DNA from: Gammaproteobacteria bacterium
GTDB lineage: Bacteria; Pseudomonadota; Gammaproteobacteria; Pseudomonadales; Azotimanducaceae
Direction: 5' to 3'
DNA length: 46,163 nt
Assembly (NCBI GenBank): GCA_020832085.1
Contig: JAFIFJ010000052.1
Location: 1-46,163, forward strand
Within the stretch, counting starts at the first letter, position 1, and the number at the start of each line of letters is the position of its first letter. Positions 14,757 through 24,052 of this stretch are shown one piece after another. The notes under the pieces are model-generated. The model searched no databases and had not been told where the DNA came from. It was given only the letters and a program-made list of their open reading frames with translations. A program made the translations under genes and the position numbers.

Positions 14757-17528
14757 ATGAACAGCGTCCAGCGCGTCATGATAAAGGCCACCACGTTGTT
14801 GTGGGTCGCCCTGATCCTCGCTGCCTGCGGCGGCGGTGGTGGGGACACAACCGGCAGTGGCCCGGGGGGGCCGGGTAACGGTTCAGGTGGGCCAGGCAAT
14901 GGTTCCGATGCGCCTGGCAACGGATCCGACGATCCCGGAAACGGTTCGGGTGATCCAGGGGGCGATGACGACCCACTCGGTACCGATGCCACCCTCAGTG
15001 GTCTGAGCCTCAGCTCTGGCTCACTGACGCCCGGCTTCGCGCCAGGGCAGACCAACTACAGCGTCGAAGTGGACTTCGATGTCATGAGCGTGCAAATCAC
15101 CGCTACCCTCGCCGACTCAGCGGCCAGCCTCACCATCAACGATGTCACCGTGGGTTCCGGTGAAACCTCCGCACCCATCGAACTGCAGCAGGGCCCCAAC
15201 ACCATCTCAGTGCAGGTCACAGCCGAAAACGGTACGACCACCGAGAGCTACAGCGTGGACGTCACCCGTCGGGTGGCGGCAGCGATCCTCGATGCCGAGG
15301 CCCAAACCGGGGCTGTCAGGCTCCACTGGGAGGATACGGGAGCTCCACGCTACAACCTCATCTACGCCACCGCGCCGGACTGCGATGTCGACAACTTCAG
15401 CCTCTGCCCCGGCGGGACGATGGTCCTGGACGTCACCGCACCGCACACCGAGACCGGTCTCAGCAACGGCCAAAACTACTGGTTCTACCTGGAGTCCGCC
15501 GCCACCGGCACCAAGGCGCTGTCCAACGAGGCGGGCGCAAGGCCGGACAGCATGTCTCCCAACAACGCGGTCTCCTCCATTGCACACGATGCTGCGGCTG
15601 GAACCACCTACCTGGGCGGACGCTTCACGCGCTTCGGCCGGCGCAGCGGCCATGGCGTTCTCCTCAGTGCGCAGACCGGACAGGCCCGGGCCTTTCCGCT
15701 GGTCAATGGCCCGATTTTCGCCACCGTCGGCGACGGCAACGGCGGCTTCTACATCGGCGGCGACTTCACGGAAGTGGACGGCGAGCCGCGCACTCGGCTG
15801 GCGCAGATCCGGGCCAACGGCACGCTGACGGACTGGAGTCCCGCTGCCGACGAGGAAGTCGTCGCGCTCGCCGTCGCGGACGGCGTCATCTACGCAAGCG
15901 GGTTCTTCAGCGAAATCAGCGGCGAGCAGCGCAATCAGCTCGCCGCCATCGACAGCGACGGCAACCTCACGGCCTGGCAGCCCGATACCGACAACGTGGC
16001 CTTCGCCCTCACCGTGGCGGACGGCATCGTTTACGCGGGCGGACAATTCACCACCATCGATGGGCAAGCGCGCATGGGTCTCGCCGCCATCGATACCGAC
16101 GGCACCCTCACGGACTGGAATCCCAATGCCGACGCCTTGGTCCGGACCCTCGCCATAGCGGACAGCATCGTTTACGCAGGCGGGCAATTCACCACCGTCG
16201 ACGGTGAGACCCGCAACCGCTTCGCCGCCATCGACACCGACGGCAACCTCACGGCCTGGAATCCCGATGCCGACGGCGACGTCCGCTCCCTCGCCGTCGC
16301 AGACGGCTTGGTCTACGCGGGCGGCTTCTTCACCGGTATCGGCGGCGAGACGCGCAACCGCCTCGCTGCCATCGACACGGATGGCAACCTCACGTCCTGG
16401 AACCCCGATGCCAACAACACGGTTCGGGTCCTCACAGTCTCAGACGGCATCGTCTACGCGGGCGGCTTCTTCACCGGTATCGGCGGAGAAGAGCGCAATC
16501 ATCTCGCCGCGATCGACAGCAATGGCAATCTCACCGACTGGAATCCCGATGGCAGCAACAACGTCTTTGCCCTGGCCGTTGCCGACGACAACGTGTACGC
16601 GGGCGGAGCTTTCTCCAGCATCGACGGGGTGGCACGCAACCGTCTCGCCGCCATCGACGCCGACGGCAATCTGACCGACTGGAATCCCGGTGCCGACGGT
16701 GAGGTCCGCGCCCTCGCCTTCGGCGACAGCGTCGTCTACGCAGGCGGAGTTTTCAGCAGCGTCGACGGGCAAGCACGCACCCGCCTCGCCGCCATCGGCG
16801 CCGACGGCAAGCTCATTGACTGGAGCCCCAGTGCCAACGACGACGTCGCCACACTCGCCGTCGCGGACGGCACCGTGTATGTGGGTGGGTTCTTCGACGC
16901 AGTCAGCGGACAGACGCGCAACCGTCTCGCCGCCATCAGCGCCGACGGCAACCTGACCGACTGGAATCCAGATCCCAACTTCAACGTCCACGCCCTTGCC
17001 GTCGCAGGCGGCATCGTCTACGCCGGTGGATCCTTCAGCGAAGTTGGCGGACAACCGCGCAACCGCCTTGCCGCCATCGACATCAGCGGCAACCTGACCG
17101 GCTGGAACCCCGATGCGGGCCCCGCCGGCTCGGTCCTCGCACTCGCCGTCGCGGACGGCATCGTCTACGCGGGCGGATTGTTCAGCAGCATGGGCGGGGA
17201 GACCCGCAACCGTCTCGCCGCCATCGGCACCGACGGCAACCTGACCGACTGGAATCCGGATGCCGGCGCGGAGATCCGCGCCCTCGCCGTCGCAGACGGC
17301 ATCGTCTACGCGGGCGGCGTGTTCAACACCATCGACGGACAACCGCGCATCCGCCTCGCCGCCATCGGCACCGACGGCGATCTGACCGACCAGAATCTGG
17401 ATACCAACGGCCTCGTCACCACGCTCGCCGTCGGAGGCGGTTTCGTCTACGTGGGCGGCGTGCTCGACAGCATTGCTGGCGAATTCACGCCATTCTTCGG
17501 GGCAGTGCAGGTGCAGAGCGCGCCCTAG
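14757..17528 (+). CDS. Lipoprotein with cadherin-like, Fn3-like and 14-unit propeller repeats (paralogue 3)
   Basis: 923 residues from the ATG at 14757, chosen because GGGGAG lies 9 bp upstream and this start puts the lipobox Cys at 24 as in the other three; a start at 14709 would add 16 residues. The lipobox is LILAAC with Gly +2. The linker has four GNGSxxP units, the longest of the set. The cadherin-like and Fn3-like domains are conserved. Fourteen Y-x-(G/S)-G-x units follow; the third is YASGFF, and the last is VYVGGVL with a weakened repeat (DGDLTDQNLDTNG). It ends PFFGAVQVQSAP. Unlike the other three, its leader lacks the GCATAGCCCGTTCGG module. A strong hairpin terminator follows, shared with convergent rpoD. 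Confidence 0.82.
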   Translation: MNSVQRVMIKATTLLWVALILAACGGGGGDTTGSGPGGPGNGSGGPGNGSDAPGNGSDDPGNGSGDPGGDDDPLGTDATLSGLSLSSGSLTPGFAPGQTNYSVEVDFDVMSVQITATLADSAASLTINDVTVGSGETSAPIELQQGPNTISVQVTAENGTTTESYSVDVTRRVAAAILDAEAQTGAVRLHWEDTGAPRYNLIYATAPDCDVDNFSLCPGGTMVLDVTAPHTETGLSNGQNYWFYLESAATGTKALSNEAGARPDSMSPNNAVSSIAHDAAAGTTYLGGRFTRFGRRSGHGVLLSAQTGQARAFPLVNGPIFATVGDGNGGFYIGGDFTEVDGEPRTRLAQIRANGTLTDWSPAADEEVVALAVADGVIYASGFFSEISGEQRNQLAAIDSDGNLTAWQPDTDNVAFALTVADGIVYAGGQFTTIDGQARMGLAAIDTDGTLTDWNPNADALVRTLAIADSIVYAGGQFTTVDGETRNRFAAIDTDGNLTAWNPDADGDVRSLAVADGLVYAGGFFTGIGGETRNRLAAIDTDGNLTSWNPDANNTVRVLTVSDGIVYAGGFFTGIGGEERNHLAAIDSNGNLTDWNPDGSNNVFALAVADDNVYAGGAFSSIDGVARNRLAAIDADGNLTDWNPGADGEVRALAFGDSVVYAGGVFSSVDGQARTRLAAIGADGKLIDWSPSANDDVATLAVADGTVYVGGFFDAVSGQTRNRLAAISADGNLTDWNPDPNFNVHALAVAGGIVYAGGSFSEVGGQPRNRLAAIDISGNLTGWNPDAGPAGSVLALAVADGIVYAGGLFSSMGGETRNRLAAIGTDGNLTDWNPDAGAEIRALAVADGIVYAGGVFNTIDGQPRIRLAAIGTDGDLTDQNLDTNGLVTTLAVGGGFVYVGGVLDSIAGEFTPFFGAVQVQSAP
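15600..17465 (+). repeat. Coding tandem repeat, 141-bp period, 14 units
   Basis: Third instance of the repeat array. Adjacent units at about 16310 and 16450 share GFFTGIGGE, pointing to recent unit duplication or conversion within this gene. Confidence 0.85.
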
Positions 17529-17552
17529 CGTGCAGGTCGGTTGTTGCAGGAC

Positions 17553-17590
17553 AACGCTGCCGCGGGAGCGTCGGCTCCCGCGGCAGCGTT
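17553..17590. terminator. Bidirectional hairpin between lipoprotein gene 4 and rpoD
   Basis: A perfect 17-bp inverted repeat, AACGCTGCCGCGGGAGC (17553-17569) and its complement (17574-17590), with a 4-nt loop GTCG. It sits in the 65-bp gap between two convergent genes. There is no long T tract, but the position and stability make a transcription barrier likely for both directions. Confidence 0.75.
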
Positions 17591-17593
17591 CGA

Positions 17594-19489
17594 TTACTCG
17601 TCGAGGAAGCTGCGGAGGTGTTCGGAGCGGCTGGGATGACGCAGCTTGCGCAGCGCCTTGGCCTCTATTTGCCGGATGCGCTCCCGGGTGACGTCGAACT
17701 GCTTGCCGACTTCCTCGAGGGTGTGATCGGTGTTCATGTCGATACCGAAGCGCATGCGCAGCACCTTGGCTTCGCGGGCGGTGAGCCCGGACAGCACCGA
17801 GGTGGTGGCCTCGCGCAGGCCCTCTTCGGTGGCCGTGTCCACCGGTGAACCGGCGGTCACGTCCTCGATGAAATCGCCGAGATGGGAATCCTCGTCGTCG
17901 CCGATGGGCGTCTCCATAGAGATCGGCTCCTTGGCGATCTTCAGTACCTTGCGGACCTTGTCCTCGGGCATCTCCATACGCTCGCCGAGTTCTTCCGGCG
18001 TCGGCTCACGGCCCATCTCCTGCAGCATCTGCCGGGAGACCCGGTTGAGCTTGTTGATGGTCTCGATCATGTGCACCGGAATGCGAATGGTGCGCGCCTG
18101 GTCGGCGATGGAACGGGTGATGGCCTGACGAATCCACCAGGTCGCGTAGGTGGAGAACTTGTAACCGCGGCGGTACTCGAACTTGTCCACCGCCTTCATC
18201 AGACCGATGTTGCCTTCCTGGATCAGGTCCAAGAACTGCAGGCCGCGGTTCGTGTACTTCTTGGCGATGGAGATCACGAGACGCAGGTTCGCCTCCACCA
18301 TGTCCTTTTTGGCGCGGCGGGCCTTGGCCTCGCCGATGGACATGGCGCGATTGATTTCCTTGATCTGGACGATGGACAGGGTGGTCTCTTCGGTCACCCC
18401 CTGCAGCTTGCGCTGGGCGCGCATCAGGTCTTCCCGATGGGGCTGCAGGCGCGACGTCCAGTCCTGCTTGCCGTCGAGGTGCTTGGCCAGCCACTTGGTG
18501 TTGACTTCGTTGCCGGGGAACTCCGAGAGGAAGACTTTCTTCGGCATGCGCGCGCGCCGCACCATGACCGTGGAGATCGTCCGCTCCTGTTCGCGGATGC
18601 GATCCAGCGGTGCGCGGACGCTGGTCACCAGCTCTTCGTAGAACTTCGGCGTCAGCTTCAGGGAGGCGAAGAGGTCGGCCAGCGCCGCGAGATCTTTCTC
18701 GCCGGCGTTGCTGTCCCGACCATAGCGCTTGAGGTTGCGCTCGGTCTTCTTCAGCTGCTTGCGGATGGCTTCGAAGCGCGCTGCAGCCTCCACCGGATCG
18801 GGACCCTTGGTCTCCTCTTCGGTGTCGTCATCAGTCTCGTTGTCGCTGTCGTCGTCGCTGTCGTCCTTGCCGGTTTCCTTGCTGGCGGCCTTGCCGTTCG
18901 CCGCCGGCTTGCCGGGGCTGCCCGCCGGACCATCGCGCTGCACCTGGGGGGCCGCCGGAACGTCATCGGTAGGATCGAGGTAGCCGATCAGGACGTCGGA
19001 GAGCCGCTCGTCCGCCACCGACTTGTCGTAGGCGTCGAGAATGAACTGCACCGTACCGGGGAAGCGGGATATCGCCGCCATCACCTCACGGATGCCTTCC
19101 TCGATGCGCTTGGCGATCTCGATCTCGCCCTGCCGCGTGAGCAGTTCCACGGTCCCCATCTCGCGCATGTACATGCGCACCGGATCGGTGGTACGACCGG
19201 CCTCGGTTTCCACTGCAGCCAGCGCAGCCGCAGCCTCCTCGGCTGCCAGCTCGTCAGCGGAGGCATCACCAGCAGACAGCAGTTCGTCCGCATCAGGCGC
19301 CGACTCGAACACCGAGATACCCATCTCCGTGATCATCCGGATGATGTCTTCGATCTGATCCGGATCAGAGATATCGGCGGGAAGGTGATCGTTCACTTCG
19401 GCATAGGTCAGGTAGCCCTGTTCCTTGCCTTTGGCGATCAATTCCTTGAGCTGGGACTGTTGCTGAACGTGTTCCGTGGACGTGGACAT
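17594..19489 (-). CDS. rpoD: RNA polymerase primary sigma factor RpoD (sigma70)
   Basis: 631 residues from the ATG at 19489, with GAGGAG 4 bp upstream; a longer frame to 19594 would run into the promoter region. Region 1.1 is at the N-terminus ([26 protein letters not shown]). Region 1.2 ([31 protein letters not shown]), an acidic non-conserved insert ([18 protein letters not shown]), region 2 ([27 protein letters not shown]… [17 protein letters not shown]), region 3 and region 4.2 ([30 protein letters not shown]) follow in order. It directs core polymerase to housekeeping promoters. It is the last gene of the rpsU-yqeY-dnaG-rpoD operon but has its own 206-bp leader with promoter candidates. 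Confidence 0.98.
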   Translation of the reverse strand: MSTSTEHVQQQSQLKELIAKGKEQGYLTYAEVNDHLPADISDPDQIEDIIRMITEMGISVFESAPDADELLSAGDASADELAAEEAAAALAAVETEAGRTTDPVRMYMREMGTVELLTRQGEIEIAKRIEEGIREVMAAISRFPGTVQFILDAYDKSVADERLSDVLIGYLDPTDDVPAAPQVQRDGPAGSPGKPAANGKAASKETGKDDSDDDSDNETDDDTEEETKGPDPVEAAARFEAIRKQLKKTERNLKRYGRDSNAGEKDLAALADLFASLKLTPKFYEELVTSVRAPLDRIREQERTISTVMVRRARMPKKVFLSEFPGNEVNTKWLAKHLDGKQDWTSRLQPHREDLMRAQRKLQGVTEETTLSIVQIKEINRAMSIGEAKARRAKKDMVEANLRLVISIAKKYTNRGLQFLDLIQEGNIGLMKAVDKFEYRRGYKFSTYATWWIRQAITRSIADQARTIRIPVHMIETINKLNRVSRQMLQEMGREPTPEELGERMEMPEDKVRKVLKIAKEPISMETPIGDDEDSHLGDFIEDVTAGSPVDTATEEGLREATTSVLSGLTAREAKVLRMRFGIDMNTDHTLEEVGKQFDVTRERIRQIEAKALRKLRHPSRSEHLRSFLDE

Positions 19490-19629
19490 GGTGCTCCTCA
19501 GCGTGAAGGCGTAACGACCCGATGACCCGGCTGCACGCCCCGAAGAAGGTAGCCGCGGCAGGATCGGGTAGTCCTGCCCTGGCGCCTGCACCAACTGCCC
19601 GGACGGGAGCAGACGCAGGATAGCCGCGT

Positions 19630-19669
19630 ATTATAACCGGAGGTGGGGCCAACCTCCACCAAGTTCAAG
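19630..19669 (-). promoter_or_regulatory. Candidate heat-shock (sigma32) promoter of rpoD, with overlapping TATAAT
   Basis: On the minus strand CTTGAAC (19669-19663) is separated by 14 bp from CCCCACCT (19648-19641). The E. coli sigma32 consensus is CTTGAAA, 11-16 bp, then CCCCATNT, so 13 of 14 defined positions agree. A perfect TATAAT (19635-19630) lies just downstream with only a weak -35 at 17 bp, possibly a vegetative start. E. coli rpoD also has a heat-shock promoter, located inside dnaG; here it would be intergenic. Confidence 0.6.
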
Positions 19670-19695
19670 TTGCCACAGCCCCGGAGGCCCCGCTT

Positions 19696-21558
19696 TCAGG
19701 TCGGTGGCGATGGCTTCGCAGCAGGCTGGATCCCGGCTGACGCGCGCTTCAAGGCGAAGTATTCCGCATGCTCCTCGGCACTGGCCTCGCGGGCCCGGAT
19801 CTTGGCGATCAGCTCCCGCTGGCGCTGGCTGTCCGCTTCCGCCAGCAGCATGGCGACGATTTCCTGAAACTGCAGCCGCGCCCGTTCACCTTCGGCCAGT
19901 TCCCGGGCCGGCAGGCCGGCGCCGGTGATCAGCTGCCGCAGTCGGTCGTGTTCCGGCGTTCCCAGCCAGGCGCTGATGAGCACGGCGGCTGGCAGTTCAG
20001 GCTCCGCGTGCAGCTGCGCCACCAGTGCCCGCAGCAGCCGCAGGCCCTGACGATCGCCATCCACCTCCAGGACTTGAAGGCGTTCCAGGTCCGTGGCTGC
20101 CACTTCCCTGGCCAGGTCCGTCCGCCGCAGCAGCAGTGCCGTGGCGATGTCCTCGCGGCTGAGCCGGACCCGGCGGCGCTCACCCTGGGGACGTGCCCGG
20201 GGCGCGAAGCGCTCCTCCGGAACCGGCTCCGGCTGCAGATCTTCTTCCGCAGCCTGGCCCGCCGCGGGCTGGGCATAGATGCGCTCCAAGTCCTCTACCG
20301 GCATCTGCGCCAGCTCGGCGAGGCGCCGCATCATGAGGGTTTTGACCAGCCGGCCCGGAATCCGTTCCAGCATGGGGCGCGCCAGATGGGCCAGCCGCGC
20401 CCGGCCGTCCAGAGAGCCGAGATCCAGCTCCCGGCCCAGTTCGGCGAACAGGTACTCCGAGAACGGCGTCGCCCCGGCGATGCGGGCCCGGAATGCCTCG
20501 GCACCTTCCTTGCGGATCAGCGTATCCGGATCTTCACCCTCCGGCAGGAACAGCAGTCGCAGGCCCCGGCCGTCTTCGAGCACCTCCAGCGCCGTTCGGG
20601 CCGCCTTCCAGGCCGCGCGCAGGCCGGCGGCATCGCCGTCGAAGCAGAACACCACCTCGGGTGCCAGCCGGAACAGCTTCTCCAGGTGATCCCGGGTGGC
20701 CGCGGTACCGAGGCTGGCGCAGGCCTCCGGGACCCCACCCTGGGCCAGACCCACCACGTCCATGTAGCCTTCCACCAGCAGCACGCGCTCGGGATCGCGG
20801 ACGGCATTGCGGCATTCCCAGAAGCCGTAGAGCTCACGGCCCTTGTGGAACAGCGGCGACTCCGGGGAGTTCAGATACTTGGGCTGGCCGTCCCCGAGGA
20901 TGCGGCCGCCAAAGGCAATGACGCGGCCACGCTGATCGCGGATGGGAAAAATGATGCGGTCGCGAAAACGATCGTAGAACCGGCCGTCCTCGGCCTGACC
21001 GATGAGGCCCGCCTCCAGCATGAGCTTACGTTGGGCGTCATCGGTCCCCAGCGCTTCGAGCAGGCCCTGCCGCCCCGGCGGCGCCAACCCGATGCCGAAG
21101 GTCTTGGCCGCCTGACCGTCGACGCCGCGCTTACGCAGGTAGTCCACTGCAGCTGCGCGCTGCGGATGCTGGGCCAGCTGCTGCCGGAACCAGCGGTCGG
21201 CGCGGTCGACGATGTCGTACAGCTTCCCCCGGCGCTCGTCCCGGGGGGCGGAGGCCGCTTCCTCGGGCACTTCCACCCCGGCAAGACCGGCCAGGTAGCC
21301 GATGGCCTCCTGAAAGGGCATGCGCTCCTGTTCGAGCAGGAAACTCAGCGCGGTGCCGTTCGCGCCACAGCCGAAGCAGTGATAGAAGCCCTTGTCGGGG
21401 ATGACGTGAAAGGAGGGGGTCTTCTCGTTGTGAAACGGACACAGGGCCTTGAATTCCCGCCCCGCCCGTTTCAATTCCAGGCGCGCACCAATGACCTCGG
21501 CAATATCCACCCGCTCGAGCAGATCATTGATGAAATCCTGGGGAATGCGTCCGGCCAT
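19696..21558 (-). CDS. dnaG: DNA primase DnaG
   Basis: 620 residues, starting MAGRIPQDFINDLLERVDI. The N-terminal zinc-binding domain has CPFH…YHCFGCG (about residues 40-65), the CHC2 ligands. The TOPRIM core shows the catalytic Glu in LLVEGYMDV and the Asp pair in FCFDGDAAGL (about 265-320). The C-terminal helicase-binding domain is the more variable segment from about 430 on. It synthesises RNA primers for replication in complex with DnaB. It lies between yqeY (68-bp gap) and rpoD (206-bp gap) on the same strand. Length is close to the usual 580-660. Confidence 0.98.
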   Translation of the reverse strand: MAGRIPQDFINDLLERVDIAEVIGARLELKRAGREFKALCPFHNEKTPSFHVIPDKGFYHCFGCGANGTALSFLLEQERMPFQEAIGYLAGLAGVEVPEEAASAPRDERRGKLYDIVDRADRWFRQQLAQHPQRAAAVDYLRKRGVDGQAAKTFGIGLAPPGRQGLLEALGTDDAQRKLMLEAGLIGQAEDGRFYDRFRDRIIFPIRDQRGRVIAFGGRILGDGQPKYLNSPESPLFHKGRELYGFWECRNAVRDPERVLLVEGYMDVVGLAQGGVPEACASLGTAATRDHLEKLFRLAPEVVFCFDGDAAGLRAAWKAARTALEVLEDGRGLRLLFLPEGEDPDTLIRKEGAEAFRARIAGATPFSEYLFAELGRELDLGSLDGRARLAHLARPMLERIPGRLVKTLMMRRLAELAQMPVEDLERIYAQPAAGQAAEEDLQPEPVPEERFAPRARPQGERRRVRLSREDIATALLLRRTDLAREVAATDLERLQVLEVDGDRQGLRLLRALVAQLHAEPELPAAVLISAWLGTPEHDRLRQLITGAGLPARELAEGERARLQFQEIVAMLLAEADSQRQRELIAKIRAREASAEEHAEYFALKRASAGIQPAAKPSPPT

Positions 21559-21626
21559 ACCCGCGTGCGTCTTGGAGAAATGGAGTTACCGCAAGGCTGC
21601 GGCAGAATAGCACGCTGTTTGTGGCC

Positions 21627-22070
21627 TCAGGCCAGGCGTGCCTTGACCCGGGCGCTGACGGCAGCCATGTCGGCACGCCCCTGCAGCTTGGGCTTGAGGA
21701 TGGCCATGACCTTGCCCATGGCGCGCATGTCTTCAGCGCCGGATTCGGTGAGAGCGGCCTCGATGAGGGCATCGATCTCCGCCTCGTCGAGGGGGGCCGG
21801 CATGAACTCACGAATGAGGGTGATCTCGAAGGCTTCCACGTCAGCCAGATCGGTCCTTCCCGCATCCCGGTACTGGCGCTCGGACTCCATCCGCTGCTTG
21901 AGCATCTTGTCGAGGATCACGAGCACGCGGGTGTCATCCACCTCGATGCGCTCGTCCACCTCCACCCGCTTGATCTCAGCCATGATCAGGCGCAGAGCGC
22001 CCAGGCGCTCCTTGTCCCGGGCGCGCATGGCGTCCTTGACGGCTTCGTTGATGCGGGTCTTGAGATCCAC
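21627..22070 (-). CDS. yqeY: GatB/YqeY domain protein
   Basis: 147 residues with a GTG start at 22070 (GAGGG about 7 bp upstream); no ATG gives the conserved MDLKTRINEAVKDAMRARDK opening. The protein matches the YqeY family (LGALRLIMAEIKRVEVDER…RKQYRDAGR-like …MDLGKVMAILKPKLQGRADM region), related to the C-terminal tRNA-binding domain of GatB amidotransferase. No catalytic activity is established; a tRNA-linked role is presumed. It sits between rpsU and dnaG as in pseudomonads and many other proteobacteria, and is probably co-transcribed from the rpsU promoter. Confidence 0.92.
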   Translation of the reverse strand: MDLKTRINEAVKDAMRARDKERLGALRLIMAEIKRVEVDERIEVDDTRVLVILDKMLKQRMESERQYRDAGRTDLADVEAFEITLIREFMPAPLDEAEIDALIEAALTESGAEDMRAMGKVMAILKPKLQGRADMAAVSARVKARLA

Positions 22071-22110
22071 GGCGACGCCCTCTCGGGGTCTGCTCAGCCC
22101 AGGGGCCGCT

Positions 22111-22326
22111 TTAGAAAGTGCGCTCGAGCTTCTTCTGTTCGCGCTGCAGCTTCTTGAGGTGACGCTTCACGGCGGCAGCCTGCTTACGCTTGCGCACGGA
22201 CGTCGGCTTCTCGTAGTACTCGCGACGACGGACCTCGGAGAGAATTCCTGCCTTCTCGCAGGAACGCTTGAACCGACGCAGAGCCACGTCGAACGGCTCG
22301 TTTTCCTTCACCTTGACTGTCGGCAT
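22111..22326 (-). CDS. rpsU: 30S ribosomal protein S21
   Basis: 71 residues, [20 protein letters not shown]…, the usual length and sequence for S21, ending in the basic helix [11 protein letters not shown]. The ATG at 22326 has only a weak Shine-Dalgarno (AAGCG), in line with the unusual translation control reported for S21 mRNAs in some bacteria. S21 binds 16S rRNA near the anti-SD region and promotes initiation. It is the first gene of the macromolecular synthesis operon and diverges from tsaD across a 143-bp gap. Confidence 0.97.
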   Translation of the reverse strand: MPTVKVKENEPFDVALRRFKRSCEKAGILSEVRRREYYEKPTSVRKRKQAAAVKRHLKKLQREQKKLERTF

Positions 22327-22364
22327 GGACGCTTGAAATACCTGTGGAACCGGAAAGGGCGCGA

Positions 22365-22393
22365 ATTCTAGCCCGCACTTGTGCCGAATGCAA
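22365..22393 (-). promoter_or_regulatory. Sigma70 promoter of the rpsU-yqeY-dnaG-rpoD operon
   Basis: On the minus strand TTGCAT (22393-22388) and TAGAAT (22370-22365) are separated by exactly 17 bp, with 5 of 6 and 5 of 6-type matches to the consensus. The -10 is 39 bp from the rpsU start codon. The GC-rich spacer and AT-poor discriminator are typical of ribosomal promoters. Confidence 0.65.
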
Positions 22394-22469
22394 AGCATTG
22401 AATCCCGCGGCAATGGTATCCTTCGCCGCCTTCCACGCCTGCCCAGTCAGTTTCCGGAAAATCCGCCCC

Positions 22470-23501
22470 ATGCGCGTCCTTGGTATCGAGACATCCTGCG
22501 ATGAAACCGGCCTCGCCATCTATGACAGCGAGGCGGGGCTCCTCGCCGAAGCCCTGCACAGCCAGGTGGACCTGCATGCCGCCTATGGCGGCGTGGTGCC
22601 GGAGCTGGCTTCCCGAGACCACATCCAGCGCCTGCTGCCGCTGATCGAGAAGGTCCTCGCCGATGCGGGCTTGGACCGCCGGGATCTGGACGGCATCGCC
22701 TATACCGCCGGTCCGGGACTGATCGGCGCGCTCATGGTCGGGGCCACCTTCGGCCGCAGTCTGGCCTGGGCGCTGGGCATTCCGGCCATTGGCGTGCACC
22801 ACATGGAGGGGCACCTGCTGGCTCCCATGCTGGAGCCCTCGCCACCGGAATTCCCTTTCGTTGCCCTGCTGGTATCCGGCGGCCACACCCAGCTGGTGGA
22901 CGTGACCGGCATCGGCAGCTATCGCCTGCTCGGCGAATCCCTGGACGACGCCGCCGGCGAGGCCTTCGACAAGACCGCCAAACTTCTGGGGCTGCCCTAC
23001 CCGGGCGGCCCGCAACTGGCGAAGCTGGCGGAGTCCGGCGACCCCGCCCGCTTCCAGTTTCCACGGCCCATGACCGACCGGCCCGGGCTGGACTTCAGCT
23101 TCTCCGGCTTGAAGACCCGGGTGCTCAATGAAGTTCAGAAGCAGGGCGAAGACATGGATGCGGCCACCCGCGCCGACATCGCCAGGGGCTTCGAGGAGGC
23201 GGTGGTGGAAACCCTGGCCATCAAGTGCGAGCGCGCCCTGGCCGAATGCCAACGCAGCCGGCTGGTCATTGCCGGCGGCGTGTCCGCCAACAAGCGCCTG
23301 CGGGCGGACCTGGAGACCCGGCTGGCGCGCATGGATGCCGCCGTGTTCTACGCGCGGCCGGCGCTGTGCACCGACAACGGGGCCATGATCGCCTATGCCG
23401 GAGCCTGCCGGCTGGCCGCGGGCGAAACGGCGGAACTCGGTGTCTCGACCCGTGCCCGCTGGCCGCTGGACACCCTGCCTGCGGTGCCGGCACGGCCGTG
23501 A
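22470..23501 (+). CDS. tsaD: tRNA N6-threonylcarbamoyladenosine synthase TsaD
   Basis: 343 residues starting [19 protein letters not shown], the standard opening of the Kae1/TsaD family. The metal-binding HHMEGH motif (about residues 110-115), the ATP-binding VSGGHTQL and the C-terminal [16 protein letters not shown] segment ([13 protein letters not shown]) plus the late Asp in [11 protein letters not shown] are all present. With TsaB, TsaC and TsaE it forms t6A37 on ANN-decoding tRNAs. It diverges from rpsU. Its TGA stop overlaps the folB GTG start by 4 bp, so the two are translationally coupled; in pseudomonads plsY usually lies between them and is absent here. Confidence 0.97.
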   Translation: MRVLGIETSCDETGLAIYDSEAGLLAEALHSQVDLHAAYGGVVPELASRDHIQRLLPLIEKVLADAGLDRRDLDGIAYTAGPGLIGALMVGATFGRSLAWALGIPAIGVHHMEGHLLAPMLEPSPPEFPFVALLVSGGHTQLVDVTGIGSYRLLGESLDDAAGEAFDKTAKLLGLPYPGGPQLAKLAESGDPARFQFPRPMTDRPGLDFSFSGLKTRVLNEVQKQGEDMDAATRADIARGFEEAVVETLAIKCERALAECQRSRLVIAGGVSANKRLRADLETRLARMDAAVFYARPALCTDNGAMIAYAGACRLAAGETAELGVSTRARWPLDTLPAVPARP

Positions 23502-23851
23502 CGGATCGTCTTGAAATCAACAATCTGGCGGTTCCGACCCGCATCGGCGTCCACAGCTGGGAACGGCGGGTGCGGCAGACCTTGCTGATCGATGTGGAAC
23601 TGCCGGTGGACATCCGACCCGCCGCCGGCGGCGACGACCTGACCCTGGCGCTGGACTACACCGCCGTGGCGGCCCGGGTCCGGGCCTTCGGCGCGGACTC
23701 CGAACGGCTACTCATCGAGACCTTTGCCGAGGATCTGGCGGCGGATCTCTTGGGCGCGTTCGGGCTGGCCTGGGTGAAGCTCAGCGTGCAGAAACCGGGG
23801 GCCATCGGGGATGCGGCGCCGGTCCGGCTGAGCATCGAGCGCCGGGCGTAG
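23498..23851 (+). CDS. folB: Dihydroneopterin aldolase FolB
   Basis: 117 residues from a GTG start at 23498 inside the tsaD stop (GTGA). [27 protein letters not shown] opening, with [14 protein letters not shown] for pterin binding and the late Lys in [11 protein letters not shown] as the catalytic-region Lys, fit FolB. The enzyme converts 7,8-dihydroneopterin to 6-hydroxymethyl-dihydropterin in folate synthesis, usually as an octamer. It is convergent with folM, another pterin enzyme, across a REP-like cluster. Confidence 0.93.
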   Translation: MTDRLEINNLAVPTRIGVHSWERRVRQTLLIDVELPVDIRPAAGGDDLTLALDYTAVAARVRAFGADSERLLIETFAEDLAADLLGAFGLAWVKLSVQKPGAIGDAAPVRLSIERRA

Positions 23852-23859
23852 CGCAGCCG

Positions 23860-24038
23860 GCAATCGCTCACTACGCTGCGCTTCGTGAGCTCCCACAACA
23901 ATGACCTCGATCGAAGGATGTGGGAGCGAAGCGCAGACCGCGATGGCGGCGCAGCCGCCCGTAAGCTCCCAGCCTGCAGGAAGTCTTCTCTCCGCGGGAG
24001 GCAATCGCTCACTACGCTGCGCTTCGTGAGCTCCCACA
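23860..24038. repeat. REP-like palindromic cluster between folB and folM
   Basis: Two identical 38-bp copies lie at 23860-23897 and 24001-24038 (beginning GCAATCGCTCACTACGCTGC and ending GAGCTCCCACA). Each contains an inverted GCTCAC…GTGAGC. Between them TGGGAGC (23921-23927) can pair with GCTCCCA (23965-23971) around a GC-rich core, and a segment at 23972-23990 (minus strand AGAAGACTTCCTGCAGGC) recurs at two other loci in the window. The cluster fills the gap between two convergent genes, where REP elements commonly act as 3' barriers. Confidence 0.8.
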
Positions 24039-24052
24039 GAACGGGCTCGCCG

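Noticed and set aside
8811..17465. CRISPR-like array suggested by regular repeats
   Set aside because: The 141-bp periodicity is entirely in frame within coding genes and has no short repeat/unique spacer pattern.
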